A program made the translations under genes and the position numbers. A stretch of 64,000 nucleotides of DNA from Spirochaetaceae bacterium (GTDB lineage: Bacteria > Spirochaetota > Leptospiria > Leptospirales > Leptonemataceae): assembly GCA_002730875.1 (NCBI GenBank), contig PCBI01000017.1, positions 62,001 through 126,000 of the forward strand. The letters are read 5' to 3'. Below the pieces are notes generated by a model. That model saw only the letters and a list, made by a program, of their open reading frames with translations, was not told the DNA's origin and did not search any database. Shown here piece by piece: positions 46,901 through 54,280 of the stretch (its first letter is position 1; each line of letters begins with the position of its first letter).

Positions 46901-47522
46901 CGCTCGAGTTATTCCCATAGAGAAACTGGGCCAGTTCGAAAGCGGTAAAGTGGTTGAGATCGCTGCAGTAATCACGGAAGCCACCGTGGCTGTGAACAAA
47001 AAGAACAACGAATACGGTCGACTGCAGATTGAAGACCTAACCGGTCGGGTGGCCTGCATTGTATTTCCCAAAACCTTCGCCGAGATTCGAAGCAAGATCG
47101 AAGTGGACCAGGCCTTCTGGGTAAAAGCAAAGATAGACAAAAACGATGAAACAGGAACCGTGCAGCTTCTCGTAGACGGACTGGCGCCTTTGAACCGGGA
47201 ATCTCTGGAAGAGAAGCTTGAGCGAAGCCTCCATCTGCAGATCAGTCGCGAGGATCTCAATCAAAACGTAATTCAGAATCTGGTTACTCTGTTTCGCTGT
47301 CACCAGGGCCCGCTGGCGGTGTACTTCCATCTTACATCCAGCAGTAATGAAGAAAACACCACCGATCCCACAGTAATTCGTGCCCACGAAACCTTCTGCG
47401 TGAACTGGAATCAGGAACTTCAGGAAAAGCTGGCCAATATTCCGCAAATCCGCGGAGCCTATCTCACCGTAGGCGAACAGTCTCGCACTCTCATGCGAAA
47501 AGAAGAAGCCCGGGCCGGCTGA
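43911..47522 (+). CDS. dnaE: DNA polymerase III alpha subunit
   Basis: The replicative polymerase, about 1203 residues from the ATG at 43911 (a TTG at 43884 is also in frame). The PHP domain starts HLHLHTTYS (21-29). The catalytic palm has PDIDVDF with Asp415 and Asp417 region acids, and KMDFLGLRNL with Asp580, matching the three E. coli aspartates. GPGRGSAAGSIVAY precedes them. The tandem HhH and OB-fold (VVEIAAVITEATVAVNKKNN, LQIEDLTGRVACIVFP) lie near the C-terminus, so this is the DnaE1 type, not the error-prone DnaE2. No intein is present. Confidence 0.97.
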   Translation: MSPVMQAESTGRSSFSEKFTHLHLHTTYSLLDGAIRIPELMQHCKENGMDSVAITDHGNMFGVIEFYTEAVKAGIKPIIGNEFYVSPGKMSETKVMENLADGNNYHLILLAQNETGYRNLIKLTSKSYTDGFYRKPRIDYEFLSHHSDGLICLTACLGGEVQRKILTGQESAAEQLAGKLKEIFGPDRFYLEIQNHGLEDERIAAKGNVELSRRLGIPLVLTNDSHFLTRKHHEVQDILLRINQKKSIDEDLAFGFNPEFYVKSPEEMSRLFPELPDAFHNTRKIAEMISMEFQSGNPLLPNFDVPEGHSLNSYMRELCLQGLARRYGTPLHKDVMDRFEFEMQVIEGMDFPGYFLIVQDFINWAKARGIPVGPGRGSAAGSIVAYSLGITDIDPLRYGLLFERFLNPARKEMPDIDVDFCVDRREEVINYVRHKYGEDHVAQIVTYGTMAAKACMKDVARVLKMPFAEANNISKMIPSVPGTTLDDAYEKSSEFRNYVENDELGKKVYSVAKALEGNSRHTGVHAAGVVIGPRPLDEIVPLATVATPGGGDKKTKQRILVTQYDMTTLALPTVGLVKMDFLGLRNLTVIANCVRGIEQRTGKRLDLNEIPLNDEKSYKLLQSGNVKGVFQLETSPGMREFVIRMKPECFEDLVALIAMYRPGPLQSGMADAYVNRKKGREKVIYPHDDLAEILGETYGVVLYQEQVMQISQKIGGFSPAKSDDLRKAMGKKKKEKMAELKVEFIEGANARGYNNRDKDFAAKLYDQLAEFAGYGFNKSHSAAYAMVVYRTAYLKANYPTDYMAAVLDSEIDKTDRLVPYILECKEMGLEILGPDINHSFLRFHVEKEGVIRFGLNAIKNVGAQAVESIIEARQQEEGFKSFFHFMENTDLKLCNRRTLESMVLAGCFETMGYTRKALMESLDLSVQHAQNHQKDRISGQSSLFDAMGPAMTEEEPIPKGPEVAEYDETTLLNQEKQVLGIYFSGHPLSKYERFLKSARVIPIEKLGQFESGKVVEIAAVITEATVAVNKKNNEYGRLQIEDLTGRVACIVFPKTFAEIRSKIEVDQAFWVKAKIDKNDETGTVQLLVDGLAPLNRESLEEKLERSLHLQISREDLNQNVIQNLVTLFRCHQGPLAVYFHLTSSSNEENTTDPTVIRAHETFCVNWNQELQEKLANIPQIRGAYLTVGEQSRTLMRKEEARAG

Positions 47523-47725
47523 GCCCGAGGTTGCCTTTGTCCTCCAAATAGGAGCGGCGAATAATTTAGAGCGACCAGGGTTGGTCCTGGCGGACAAGCT
47601 CCGCCCGACTCGGACACAGTCTCAAATCAATCTGCCGGGAACCTCAGAAATGCCACAATGCTCCGGCCACCGTTGCTCGATGTGGCTGTTCTATGCACAG
47701 ATGGATCCGATACTCTATTAGAACG

Positions 47726-48496
47726 TTAGAATGGCGGAAGCCTCTTGAAGATCCATTCAGGAATCAGTCGAATCATCAGCATGATATATCGCCAGGGCCA
47801 AAAGATATAAACGATGCTCTTCTTCTTGAGACCCGCCTTGATGATCTTTTCAGCCGCTACCCCGGGCGAAAGGGTAAGGACAGGCAACAGGTTGTGACCT
47901 TCCGACATCCTGGTATACACCGGACCCAGCTTGATTGTAGTAACGGAAACCCCGGATCCATGTAATCGGTTCCTGAGGCCGGAAAGATAGGTTGCCATAC
48001 CTGCCTTCGCTGCACCATAGATGTAGTTCAGCTGTCGTCCCCTCTCTCCGGCCACAGAACCCAGAACTATGATAGATCCACTTTTTCTTTCTTCGAAGTC
48101 ATTGGAGATGGTATTCAGGATTGTCATCAGTCCCGTAAGGTTCACGTTTATTGTAGCAACAGTCTCTCGGTAATCCAGGCGGGCCTCTTGCTGGTCTTCG
48201 TAGTAACCTGCGCAGGAGACCACAATGTCGGGCTTTTCGGGCAAGGAGTCATAGAAGTCCTCATGGGAGCCAAAATCCGAAACATCCAGAAAGGAGGAAC
48301 GGACCGAAACACCTGTTGGCTTCAATTTCTCTTCCAGCTCACTCAGTCTCTGCTGGTTTCGCCCCGTAATGCAAAGGTCGAATCCTCGTTCGGCAAAACC
48401 TCGCGCTACGTGAAACCCTATATCAGAAGTGGCAGCCATTATTAGTACATTCCGGTTTCTCGAATCCGCCTTATTTCCCGATGAGTTAGACTTCAT
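47726..48496 (-). CDS. SDR-family reductase (DprE2-like)
   Basis: A 256-residue short-chain dehydrogenase; the ATG at 48496 is preferred over an upstream start. The nucleotide-binding loop is LIMAATSDIG, a variant of TGxxxGIG seen in decaprenylphosphoryl-ketoribose reductase (DprE2)-like proteins. Also seen are SCAGYY (the NNAG motif), LGSVAGERG with the catalytic Ser, and NYIYGAAKAG with Tyr and Lys of YxxxK. The C-terminus is hydrophobic (IFWPWRYIMLMIRLIPEWIF), as in DprE2 homologues that sit on the membrane. The usual FAD-oxidase partner DprE1 is not in the window. Substrate uncertain. Confidence 0.8.
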   Translation of the reverse strand: MKSNSSGNKADSRNRNVLIMAATSDIGFHVARGFAERGFDLCITGRNQQRLSELEEKLKPTGVSVRSSFLDVSDFGSHEDFYDSLPEKPDIVVSCAGYYEDQQEARLDYRETVATINVNLTGLMTILNTISNDFEERKSGSIIVLGSVAGERGRQLNYIYGAAKAGMATYLSGLRNRLHGSGVSVTTIKLGPVYTRMSEGHNLLPVLTLSPGVAAEKIIKAGLKKKSIVYIFWPWRYIMLMIRLIPEWIFKRLPPF

Positions 48497-48574
48497 AATG
48501 CCACACAGAAACACCGGAATGATTTTAGCCAGTCCGTTTCAAGTATGGATATTTCTTGCAACACCGTCCCCTGG

Positions 48575-48830
48575 AGCGTACCGGGCGGGCATAAGTGAGC
48601 CTGGCCAGAAGTGTCGCGGAGGCCAGGATGACGAACATGGATGTTCTCGCAGCTCTCGCGCCTCCTGCGCTTCGCTGCATAAGGGCATCCTTGCCCAAAA
48701 ATGTCGCCGGAGACGCCGGACAGGATGTCCCAGTGTCGCGGAGGACAGGATGTCCCAGAGCGACCAGGATGTCGAAAGCCGACGGACCGGTAGGCGACGG
48801 CAACAAAGATACTTCTTTGAGGATGCTGCA
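48575..48830. repeat. Modular G+C-rich repeat, block A
   Basis: About 255 bp between the SDR and propeller genes, built of modules shared with block B. The stretch 48610-48703 matches 51524-51617 over 94 bp with two differences, including a fully identical 63-bp core. It contains GGGC-ATCCTT-GCCC, a small hairpin. The later part repeats GTGTCGCGGAGGACAGGATG-like units and ends with GACCGGTAGGCGACGG. Open frames cross it on both strands but have no ribosome site. I treat it as a non-coding dispersed repeat. Confidence 0.8.
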
Positions 48831-48870
48831 TGAGCCGATGACTTTTTCGATGGTGTAGGCTATGGAGCAA

Positions 48871-49902
48871 CTAAAGATCAGTGACGAAAACCTCCCCTGT
48901 ATTGGAGAGGACAGCAGCTTTGTTTCTCGATAGATCCATGCAGAAAACGTTATTCCAAGGAGTATCAATGGTCCGTATCACTTCGCCTTTCCGGCTGTAA
49001 TGGACAATGCTCCCCGGCCCACTTTCTTCCGACCGCAATAGAAAATATAGCCCTGAGTGATGAGCTGAGAACTGGATAAATGGATCCTCGAACTTGAATC
49101 GGTATTCCGGTACCCCTTTTTCCCAATCCCAAACAAAAACAGAATCATCCATATCGATGCCCCAAACATCAGCCTTCCATGCAGTGATAACATCCTCCAC
49201 GGGAAACTCCGATGATCCTGAATCGTTACAAATCCTTTGTGAGCGACTGGCGGCATCGAAGTCCCACTCTTCAACGCAGTTCAATTGCCAAATAAAAAAA
49301 CGATTCTCAGGTGAATTCACATTATCGTGAAACCCCATCTTTACGCGCCCGCCACTATTGATGCTTACCCATTCTCGAAGCTGTGGTTCGTCCTGACCAG
49401 TGAAGCTCAAACGATAGAAAATGCGTTGCACTGATTCAAAAAGCCCAGCGGATTCTTTGTCACCGAAAAGATAAAAAGACCCTTGATAGAATGCACCGGC
49501 ATCGATCGAGATCCCTTCGGGATAGTCCATTGCTGCTACAATTTGGAGTCTTTCTTCTACTATTTCAAATAAGCAGGCTACTCTCTCCTCGTTCACTGCA
49601 AGCAGGAATTTGCCTGAATCGGACCACACAATGTCGGCTGGCCCTCCCCGGCCACAGCTTTCGGAATCGAGTACATTGCCTTTCGAGTCGAACAAAGAAA
49701 TCCAATTCTCGACAAGGATCCGATCTTTGCCAATAAAGGCAGCGCTGAAGCGCTCATTCGGAGAGATTTCAATCGCTGACCAATTTTGGTATTTGAATGG
49801 AAACCGCTCAGCGGGCCCAGATCGGCCGTAACATGCGCCAGTGACCAGCAAACCTATAATGGTCTGCAAGAAAAAGAAGTTCACTGGTTGTGTCCGTCTC
49901 AC
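48871..49902 (-). CDS. Propeller-like lipoprotein of unknown function
   Basis: A 343-residue protein with a signal ending IGLLVTGAC, so probably a lipoprotein. The mature part shows loosely repeated units of about 40 residues with WD40/YVTN-like character: WSAIEISPNERFSAAFIGKD, DIVWSDSGKFLLAVNEERVA, VWGIDMDDSVFVWDWEKGVP and NVFCMDLSRNKAAVLSNTGE. A beta-propeller is likely. The base composition looks more AT-rich than its neighbours, and it sits between repeat block A and an Rpn gene, which suggests acquired DNA. Function unknown. Confidence 0.7.
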   Translation of the reverse strand: MRRTQPVNFFFLQTIIGLLVTGACYGRSGPAERFPFKYQNWSAIEISPNERFSAAFIGKDRILVENWISLFDSKGNVLDSESCGRGGPADIVWSDSGKFLLAVNEERVACLFEIVEERLQIVAAMDYPEGISIDAGAFYQGSFYLFGDKESAGLFESVQRIFYRLSFTGQDEPQLREWVSINSGGRVKMGFHDNVNSPENRFFIWQLNCVEEWDFDAASRSQRICNDSGSSEFPVEDVITAWKADVWGIDMDDSVFVWDWEKGVPEYRFKFEDPFIQFSAHHSGLYFLLRSEESGPGSIVHYSRKGEVIRTIDTPWNNVFCMDLSRNKAAVLSNTGEVFVTDL

Positions 49903-50227
49903 CCTAATACTCCCCCTGATTCATATACCTTATCAATTGGATTTCTCGTACGTAGGGATTGAATTATTGATCTTCCATTCTAGACAAATGCACCATTGAT
50001 TACGCATAGTGCGCATTTTGAACCTCATCGTTATCAGATTCCCACCAGACCTCTGCTAAACGAGAGCAAACGGGGCGAGAGGCGACGAGTCCGAAGCCAA
50101 CCCGGGCGAGCTACTCCTCGGAAGCGGACCCCTCTTCGCCTTGTCAATTGAGGAGAAGATTTGCTTCCCAAATCATTTTTCATACTGCCGCCTTCCAGTT
50201 GGCCCCGGCGCCGGAGATTCGAAAGGA
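49903..50227. other. Intergenic region before the propeller lipoprotein gene
   Basis: About 325 bp with no gene. Around 50072-50125 it carries GAGAGGCGACGAGTCCGAAG, similar to the GGGAGGCGACGAGTTT start of the block B modules, so it may be a decayed repeat copy. Otherwise AT-rich and featureless. Confidence 0.4.
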
Positions 50228-51238
50228 TCAGTCGATGATCTGGTGCTTTTTGAGTTCGTCTACAGATAGGCCAGTAACCTCGGAGATAGTACGCAAATCC
50301 ATACCACGCTCCTTCATCCGTCGAGCAGTCTCCAGCTTACCTTCCAGCTTGCCTTTTAAGACACCTTTCTGTTCACCTTCTGCTCTCAGTTTATCTGCTG
50401 TCGTTGCCATAACGCCCTCACTCTCTTCCGTGGAGAACCCTGCCATTTTGAGGGCCTCCGAAACGGCCCCGGACTCCACATCCTGCACATTGAAAATATA
50501 CTGAAGTACTCTCGCGACCACTTCAACCTTTTTTCCAATGTCATCTATGTTGCTCTGGCGCTCCAGATAAGGGATCAGATGCTCAAATACTCCCGGATCT
50601 CGAATGAAGGCCACGGAAGCCAGATACAGCTGGACAGGCTCAGAAACCGGCAAGGCGGCCGGGTCCATCATCGGAACATTGAATAATTCAATGCCGAAAT
50701 CTGGAATGTAGCGTCTGAGTAGTTCCAGATCCTCACCACCGAGGCCCGAGTTCCTTGCCATCTGATCCAGAAGACGGTTCCCCAGGTTCCATTCCTTCGC
50801 ACCGTGGTAGAATACCAGAGGAATAACGGGCGAGAACCAGCGAAATGCAGTCCACTGTCTTCGATAGATTCGAGCAAGATACTCAATCAATTGAACATAG
50901 ATTCCGGGCTCCAGGTAAGACTTGTGCTCGAAAAGGCAGTAGATCTGCAAATCGCGCTTGCTCTCCGTTCCGGAATAAACACTTCCTCCTGGTCTTTTCA
51001 CGTCGATGGAGAATAACAGGTCGCCCTGACTCTGCTTCTGCTCCTCATCTACGAAAGATGCATCGATCACGTCAAGGCTCGCCAGGTCCATGCGATCAAC
51101 TACCTCCTTCGGCAATGCACTCCGGATTAAATCCATAGCATTCTCCTTCTCCTGGAAAACGCTGCGGACAAATGCATCGTGTGGATTCTGGATATCGCCC
51201 ACTGGGATGAATTCTATTGAAAAGCGGGGCGGTTGCAA
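50228..51238 (-). CDS. Rpn-family recombination-promoting nuclease (transposase_31, PD-(D/E)XK)
   Basis: A 336-residue protein of the Rpn/YhgA-like family, which has a PD-(D/E)XK nuclease fold and can stimulate RecA-independent recombination in E. coli. Visible motifs: NPHDAFVRSVFQE (18-30), QGDLLFSIDV with Asp73, YCLFEHKSY with Glu104 and Lys106, and a later PVIPLVFYHGAKEW. The C-terminus is the usual coiled repeat GVLKGKLEGKLETARRMKERG followed by TGLSVDELKK. The start is a TTG at 51238, immediately after an in-frame stop, with AAGGGG upstream. It is full length and catalytic residues are present. It stands between repeat blocks A and B. Confidence 0.88.
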   Translation of the reverse strand: MQPPRFSIEFIPVGDIQNPHDAFVRSVFQEKENAMDLIRSALPKEVVDRMDLASLDVIDASFVDEEQKQSQGDLLFSIDVKRPGGSVYSGTESKRDLQIYCLFEHKSYLEPGIYVQLIEYLARIYRRQWTAFRWFSPVIPLVFYHGAKEWNLGNRLLDQMARNSGLGGEDLELLRRYIPDFGIELFNVPMMDPAALPVSEPVQLYLASVAFIRDPGVFEHLIPYLERQSNIDDIGKKVEVVARVLQYIFNVQDVESGAVSEALKMAGFSTEESEGVMATTADKLRAEGEQKGVLKGKLEGKLETARRMKERGMDLRTISEVTGLSVDELKKHQIID

Positions 51239-51470
51239 TCATCCCCTTGGTTCTGCCTGGGACTCAGGTAGAAAAAGCGGCTCGAAGTTCGCATTTACTT
51301 TCTTTCAGAGGTGTAGCTCCCGGCGTTTAAACCGACGAAGGAGATATTATCCAAGACCTGTTCTACCGAGTTCAAGAAAGCATTTCCATATTGCCTTAAC
51401 CAGAAACTCGGACCGTGCCTTACCAGGTTTCGCGTAGCGAAATCAGCGCAAAGAGGACGCCGGGCAAGGA

Positions 51471-52320
51471 GATCAGCTCTCGCACTTCCTGCGCTCCTCT
51501 GCATAAGGCCCTCCATGGCAAAAAGTGTCGCGGAGGCAAGGATGCCGAACATGGATGTTCTCGCAGCTCTCGCGCCTCCTGCGCTTCGCTGCATAAGGGC
51601 ATCCTTGCCCAAAAATGCCGCCGAAGACACGGATGTCGATAGGCGGCGAGTCAAGGAGCGACCCACGAGGGCCGAGAGCGACCATGGATGTCGGGAGGCG
51701 GCGAGGCGAAAGCCGACGGGCCGGGAGGCGACGAGTTTATCGAGGCCGCAGGCCGCACCACTGGTCCGGCCTGGAGAGTCCAGGATGGACGATCGAGGAC
51801 ACCGGGCTTCCGAAGGAAGCCCATAAACAGGACGACGAACAAGGATGTTCTCGCAGCTCTCGCACCTCCTGCGCTCCGCTGCATAAGGCCCTCCATGGCC
51901 AAAAGTGTCGCGGAGGACAGGATGACGAACATGGATGTTCTAATGTCGGCGGAGACAGGATGTCGAAAGCCGACGGTCCGGGAGGCGACGAGTTTATCGA
52001 GGCCGCAGGCCGCACCACTGGTCCGGCCTGGAGAGTCCAGGAGGGACGAGCCACGAGGACACCAGGCTTCCGAAGGAAGCCCATAAACAGGACGACGAAC
52101 ACGGATGTTCTAGTGTCGCCGGAGGCACGGATGCCGGGAGGCGACGAGTTTGTCCAGGCCGAAGGCCGCACGTCTGGTCCGACCTGAGGAATCCAGGAGC
52201 GCCGAGACACCAGGACACCAGGCTTCCGAAGGAAGCCCATAAACAGGAGGTTTATCCAGGCCGGAGGCCGCATCCCTGGTCCGAGATGGCGAGTCCATGG
52301 ATGGACGAGCCACGAGGACA
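51471..52320. repeat. Modular G+C-rich repeat, block B
   Basis: About 850 bp of interleaved modules with no supported gene. Module alpha (CAGCTCTCGC...GCATAAGG, then a GGCC or GGGC hairpin) appears near 51474, 51555 and 51847. Module beta starts CCGGGAGGCGACGAGTTT and appears at 51721, 51978 and 52134, with a partial copy from about 52248. Three beta copies hold the hairpin GGCTTCC-GAA-GGAAGCC at 51804-51822 (8-bp arms), 52065-52081 and 52221-52237. Copy spacing (257 and 156 bp) shifts the reading frame between copies 1 and 2, so the repeats are not a protein repeat. Similar modules lie in block A. Confidence 0.85.
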
Positions 52321-52325
52321 CTATA

Positions 52326-52359
52326 AAAGAAAAAAAAGCCCGCGCAATCTGCACGGGCT
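52326..52359 (-). terminator. Strong rho-independent terminator of the sigma/anti-sigma operon
   Basis: On the minus strand AGCCCGTGC pairs with GCGCGGGCT (52359-52351 with 52345-52337) over nine positions including one wobble, loop AGATT, followed by a run of eight T. It lies 24 bp after the stop at 52383 and borders repeat block B. Confidence 0.9.
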
Positions 52360-52382
52360 AACCATCCAGAGAATGGCTATTG

Positions 52383-53084
52383 TTAAACGATGGAGAATGG
52401 GATCTGTGCGCTTGATTTGCCCTTCAGCTCTACCGAGTAGGCTCCAGGGGCAATGCGATCAAATTGAACGGAGCGGTCGCTCTTTACGCCGCTATGTGAA
52501 CCGATAAGACGGCCATCCTTGCGAAGCGATAATTGATAGGTACCTGCCAGGTTCTTCAGCGACAGAGAAACCATGGCTTCGGTCGATGATGTTTGAAGAA
52601 TACTACAGTGCAGTTGACCTCGACCCACCGGCAAGGTTAGATCTATTCTGGAGCCGGTAGGATTCTCCACCGGCGCCTCGGCGGGAGTGGCTCGGCGAGT
52701 GGCCGCCACTGGCGCCAGTTCCAGAGTAGCTCCGGTGAGGCTGCCTTGAATTAGTTCCATTCCATTGCGGAGCAGACGCACCACAATACCTTCCGGGGCA
52801 ACGGTTTTCTCCGCATCCAGAGCGCGATTAACGCTGGCCAGCAAGGCTTCCGGTACCGAGTCCAGGGAGCCTTCCATACTGCGGGTCAAATGGAGATGTT
52901 CTGTTAGCGCAAGAATCTGCCCTGAACTCAAGGAGCTCAGAGTTCTGCCGCTCTGGATCTCTTTTTGTAGGTTTTCGAGTTCCGCCGGCCAGGTGGACTC
53001 ATCCAATTCCGGCTGCATGAGCTTCTTGTACAGTCCTGACGCAATCAGGGCTTCTTCCAATCTTTCCAGGTCCTTGCTACTCAT
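52383..53084 (-). CDS. Soluble protein downstream of an ECF-like sigma gene, candidate anti-sigma factor
   Basis: A 233-residue protein (ATG with GGAG upstream). The N-terminal half is helical and includes TWPAELENLQKEIQ and DSVPEALLASVNRALDAEKT, similar to the short helix found in many anti-sigma domains. The second half is beta-rich (GSRIDLTLPVGRGQLHCSIL, YQLSLRKDGRLIGSHSGV, FDRIAPGAYSVELKG), like a small Ig/transthyretin-type sandwich. There is no membrane segment or zinc-binding HxxxCxxC motif, so it is not a classical ZAS anti-sigma. The role rests on its place 57 bp after the sigma gene and before a shared terminator. Confidence 0.65.
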   Translation of the reverse strand: MSSKDLERLEEALIASGLYKKLMQPELDESTWPAELENLQKEIQSGRTLSSLSSGQILALTEHLHLTRSMEGSLDSVPEALLASVNRALDAEKTVAPEGIVVRLLRNGMELIQGSLTGATLELAPVAATRRATPAEAPVENPTGSRIDLTLPVGRGQLHCSILQTSSTEAMVSLSLKNLAGTYQLSLRKDGRLIGSHSGVKSDRSVQFDRIAPGAYSVELKGKSSAQIPFSIV

Positions 53085-53141
53085 TTTGGGTCTCCGCTAC
53101 TGATAAGAGACGATAATCCTATGAAATATCCAGGAAAAAAA

Positions 53142-54182
53142 TCAATCCAGGATGGCTTTTCGGATCTCCGAATCCATGCGGAAAGCGTCCATTATCCGCG
53201 ACATCATTACAGAAACGCTGCCCTCCGGTATATCCAGAATCTCGGAGACAAATCTGTAAGGCGCCCGGACCACGAAGTGGCCCTTTTTCCTTTTCTGGAT
53301 CAACTTTTCCCGTTGATTCTGCTTCTTCTCGATGAGATGGTCGATACGCTCTAGTTCCGCCTCTTCCCCGGGATCCACATTTCGTGTCTCCATCTCGGCC
53401 ATGAGTCGCGACCTTTTCGTCTTGAGCTCCAGGACCGACAAATAGAGCGAAGTGATCTTGTCCTGCTGACTCAGATTGCCGGTGGAGCGCTCGGCCAGTT
53501 CATTCTTTTGATCGGCTATTCGGCGAGCCATCTCGCCCCGATCCATACTGGAGTTTTCCAGGAGATAGTCCCAGTCCGCCAGGCCCAGATCCAGGTAGTA
53601 GATGAATACTAGCTTAAATACGATGGAAAGATCCCTGGGAAGCTCATCCAGGATATGATGGAAATGCTCCATGAAATCGCTGTCGTCTGATTTCTCGGTA
53701 TCCGGATCGGCCACGGTTTCGATCCATTGAAGGTTTCTGGATTCGTCGTCCGACTTCTGCTTCTCTACAGTCTTGACCTCGTGCACTGTGCGCATCCAGT
53801 CGATGAGCATATTTCGTAGCACAGTGTAGAACCAGGTTCGAAAGCTGCTTTTTCCCTGAAAGGAACGGAATCTCTGTCCGGTTTTCAGTCGCTCAAAGGC
53901 ATACAAATAGAAGTCCGATGCCGCATCTTCATCCAGGTGAAAAACCCTGAGCGGGAAATTGTATATATCGTTGGAGTACAGTCGAAAGAACTCCTTCAGA
54001 GCTTCCGGGTCCTTTTCGCCGCATCGTTTCACCAGGGCCAGCACCTCTTTGGCGCTCAATCCTTTATTCTTTTCCAGGGTATGATTCAACTTACCACTCA
54101 GTCCTTCTTTGCAATATGGCCGGGCTATCGTTAACCGGTTCCCCGGCCAGCCCGCCTTGGGCCCACTGGTCCGGAAAAGCAT
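53142..54182 (-). CDS. ECF-like sigma factor with an insertion before its C-terminal HTH
   Basis: About 346 residues from the ATG at 54182; the first 35-40 residues look non-coding, and a TTG at 54089 could be the true start. A sigma-2 domain is clear: EKDPEALKEFFRLYSNDIYN, then DFYLYAFERLKTG and SFRTWFYTVLRNMLIDWMRT. A sigma-4-like start (ILDELPRDLSIVFKLVFIYY) is followed by a charged coiled-coil stretch of about 100 residues (LKTKRSRLMAEMETRNVDPG and on), then an HTH-like end RFVSEILDIPEGSVSVMMSR. ECF factors are normally about 200 residues. The next gene may encode its anti-sigma, and an M23 peptidase gene is divergent. Confidence 0.8.
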   Translation of the reverse strand: MLFRTSGPKAGWPGNRLTIARPYCKEGLSGKLNHTLEKNKGLSAKEVLALVKRCGEKDPEALKEFFRLYSNDIYNFPLRVFHLDEDAASDFYLYAFERLKTGQRFRSFQGKSSFRTWFYTVLRNMLIDWMRTVHEVKTVEKQKSDDESRNLQWIETVADPDTEKSDDSDFMEHFHHILDELPRDLSIVFKLVFIYYLDLGLADWDYLLENSSMDRGEMARRIADQKNELAERSTGNLSQQDKITSLYLSVLELKTKRSRLMAEMETRNVDPGEEAELERIDHLIEKKQNQREKLIQKRKKGHFVVRAPYRFVSEILDIPEGSVSVMMSRIMDAFRMDSEIRKAILD

Positions 54183-54280
54183 CGATGAATTCTGCAACAG
54201 AGATCCACCGGTTCAATATATAGCACAATATCGGAAAAAAATGGCTGCATTTCCACACGCTGTCCAGCAACTTTCCCATC

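Noticed and set aside
47200-47600. Intein or split in dnaE
   Set aside because: The dnaE frame is continuous, all domains are in order, and no splicing motifs are present.
51615-52187. Open frames across repeat block B as protein-coding genes
   Set aside because: The same DNA modules fall in different frames between copies, open frames exist on both strands, and no ribosome sites are seen.
51471-52320. Integron, retron or diversity-generating element
   Set aside because: No integrase, reverse transcriptase, attC-like ends or template/variable repeat pair was found near the block.
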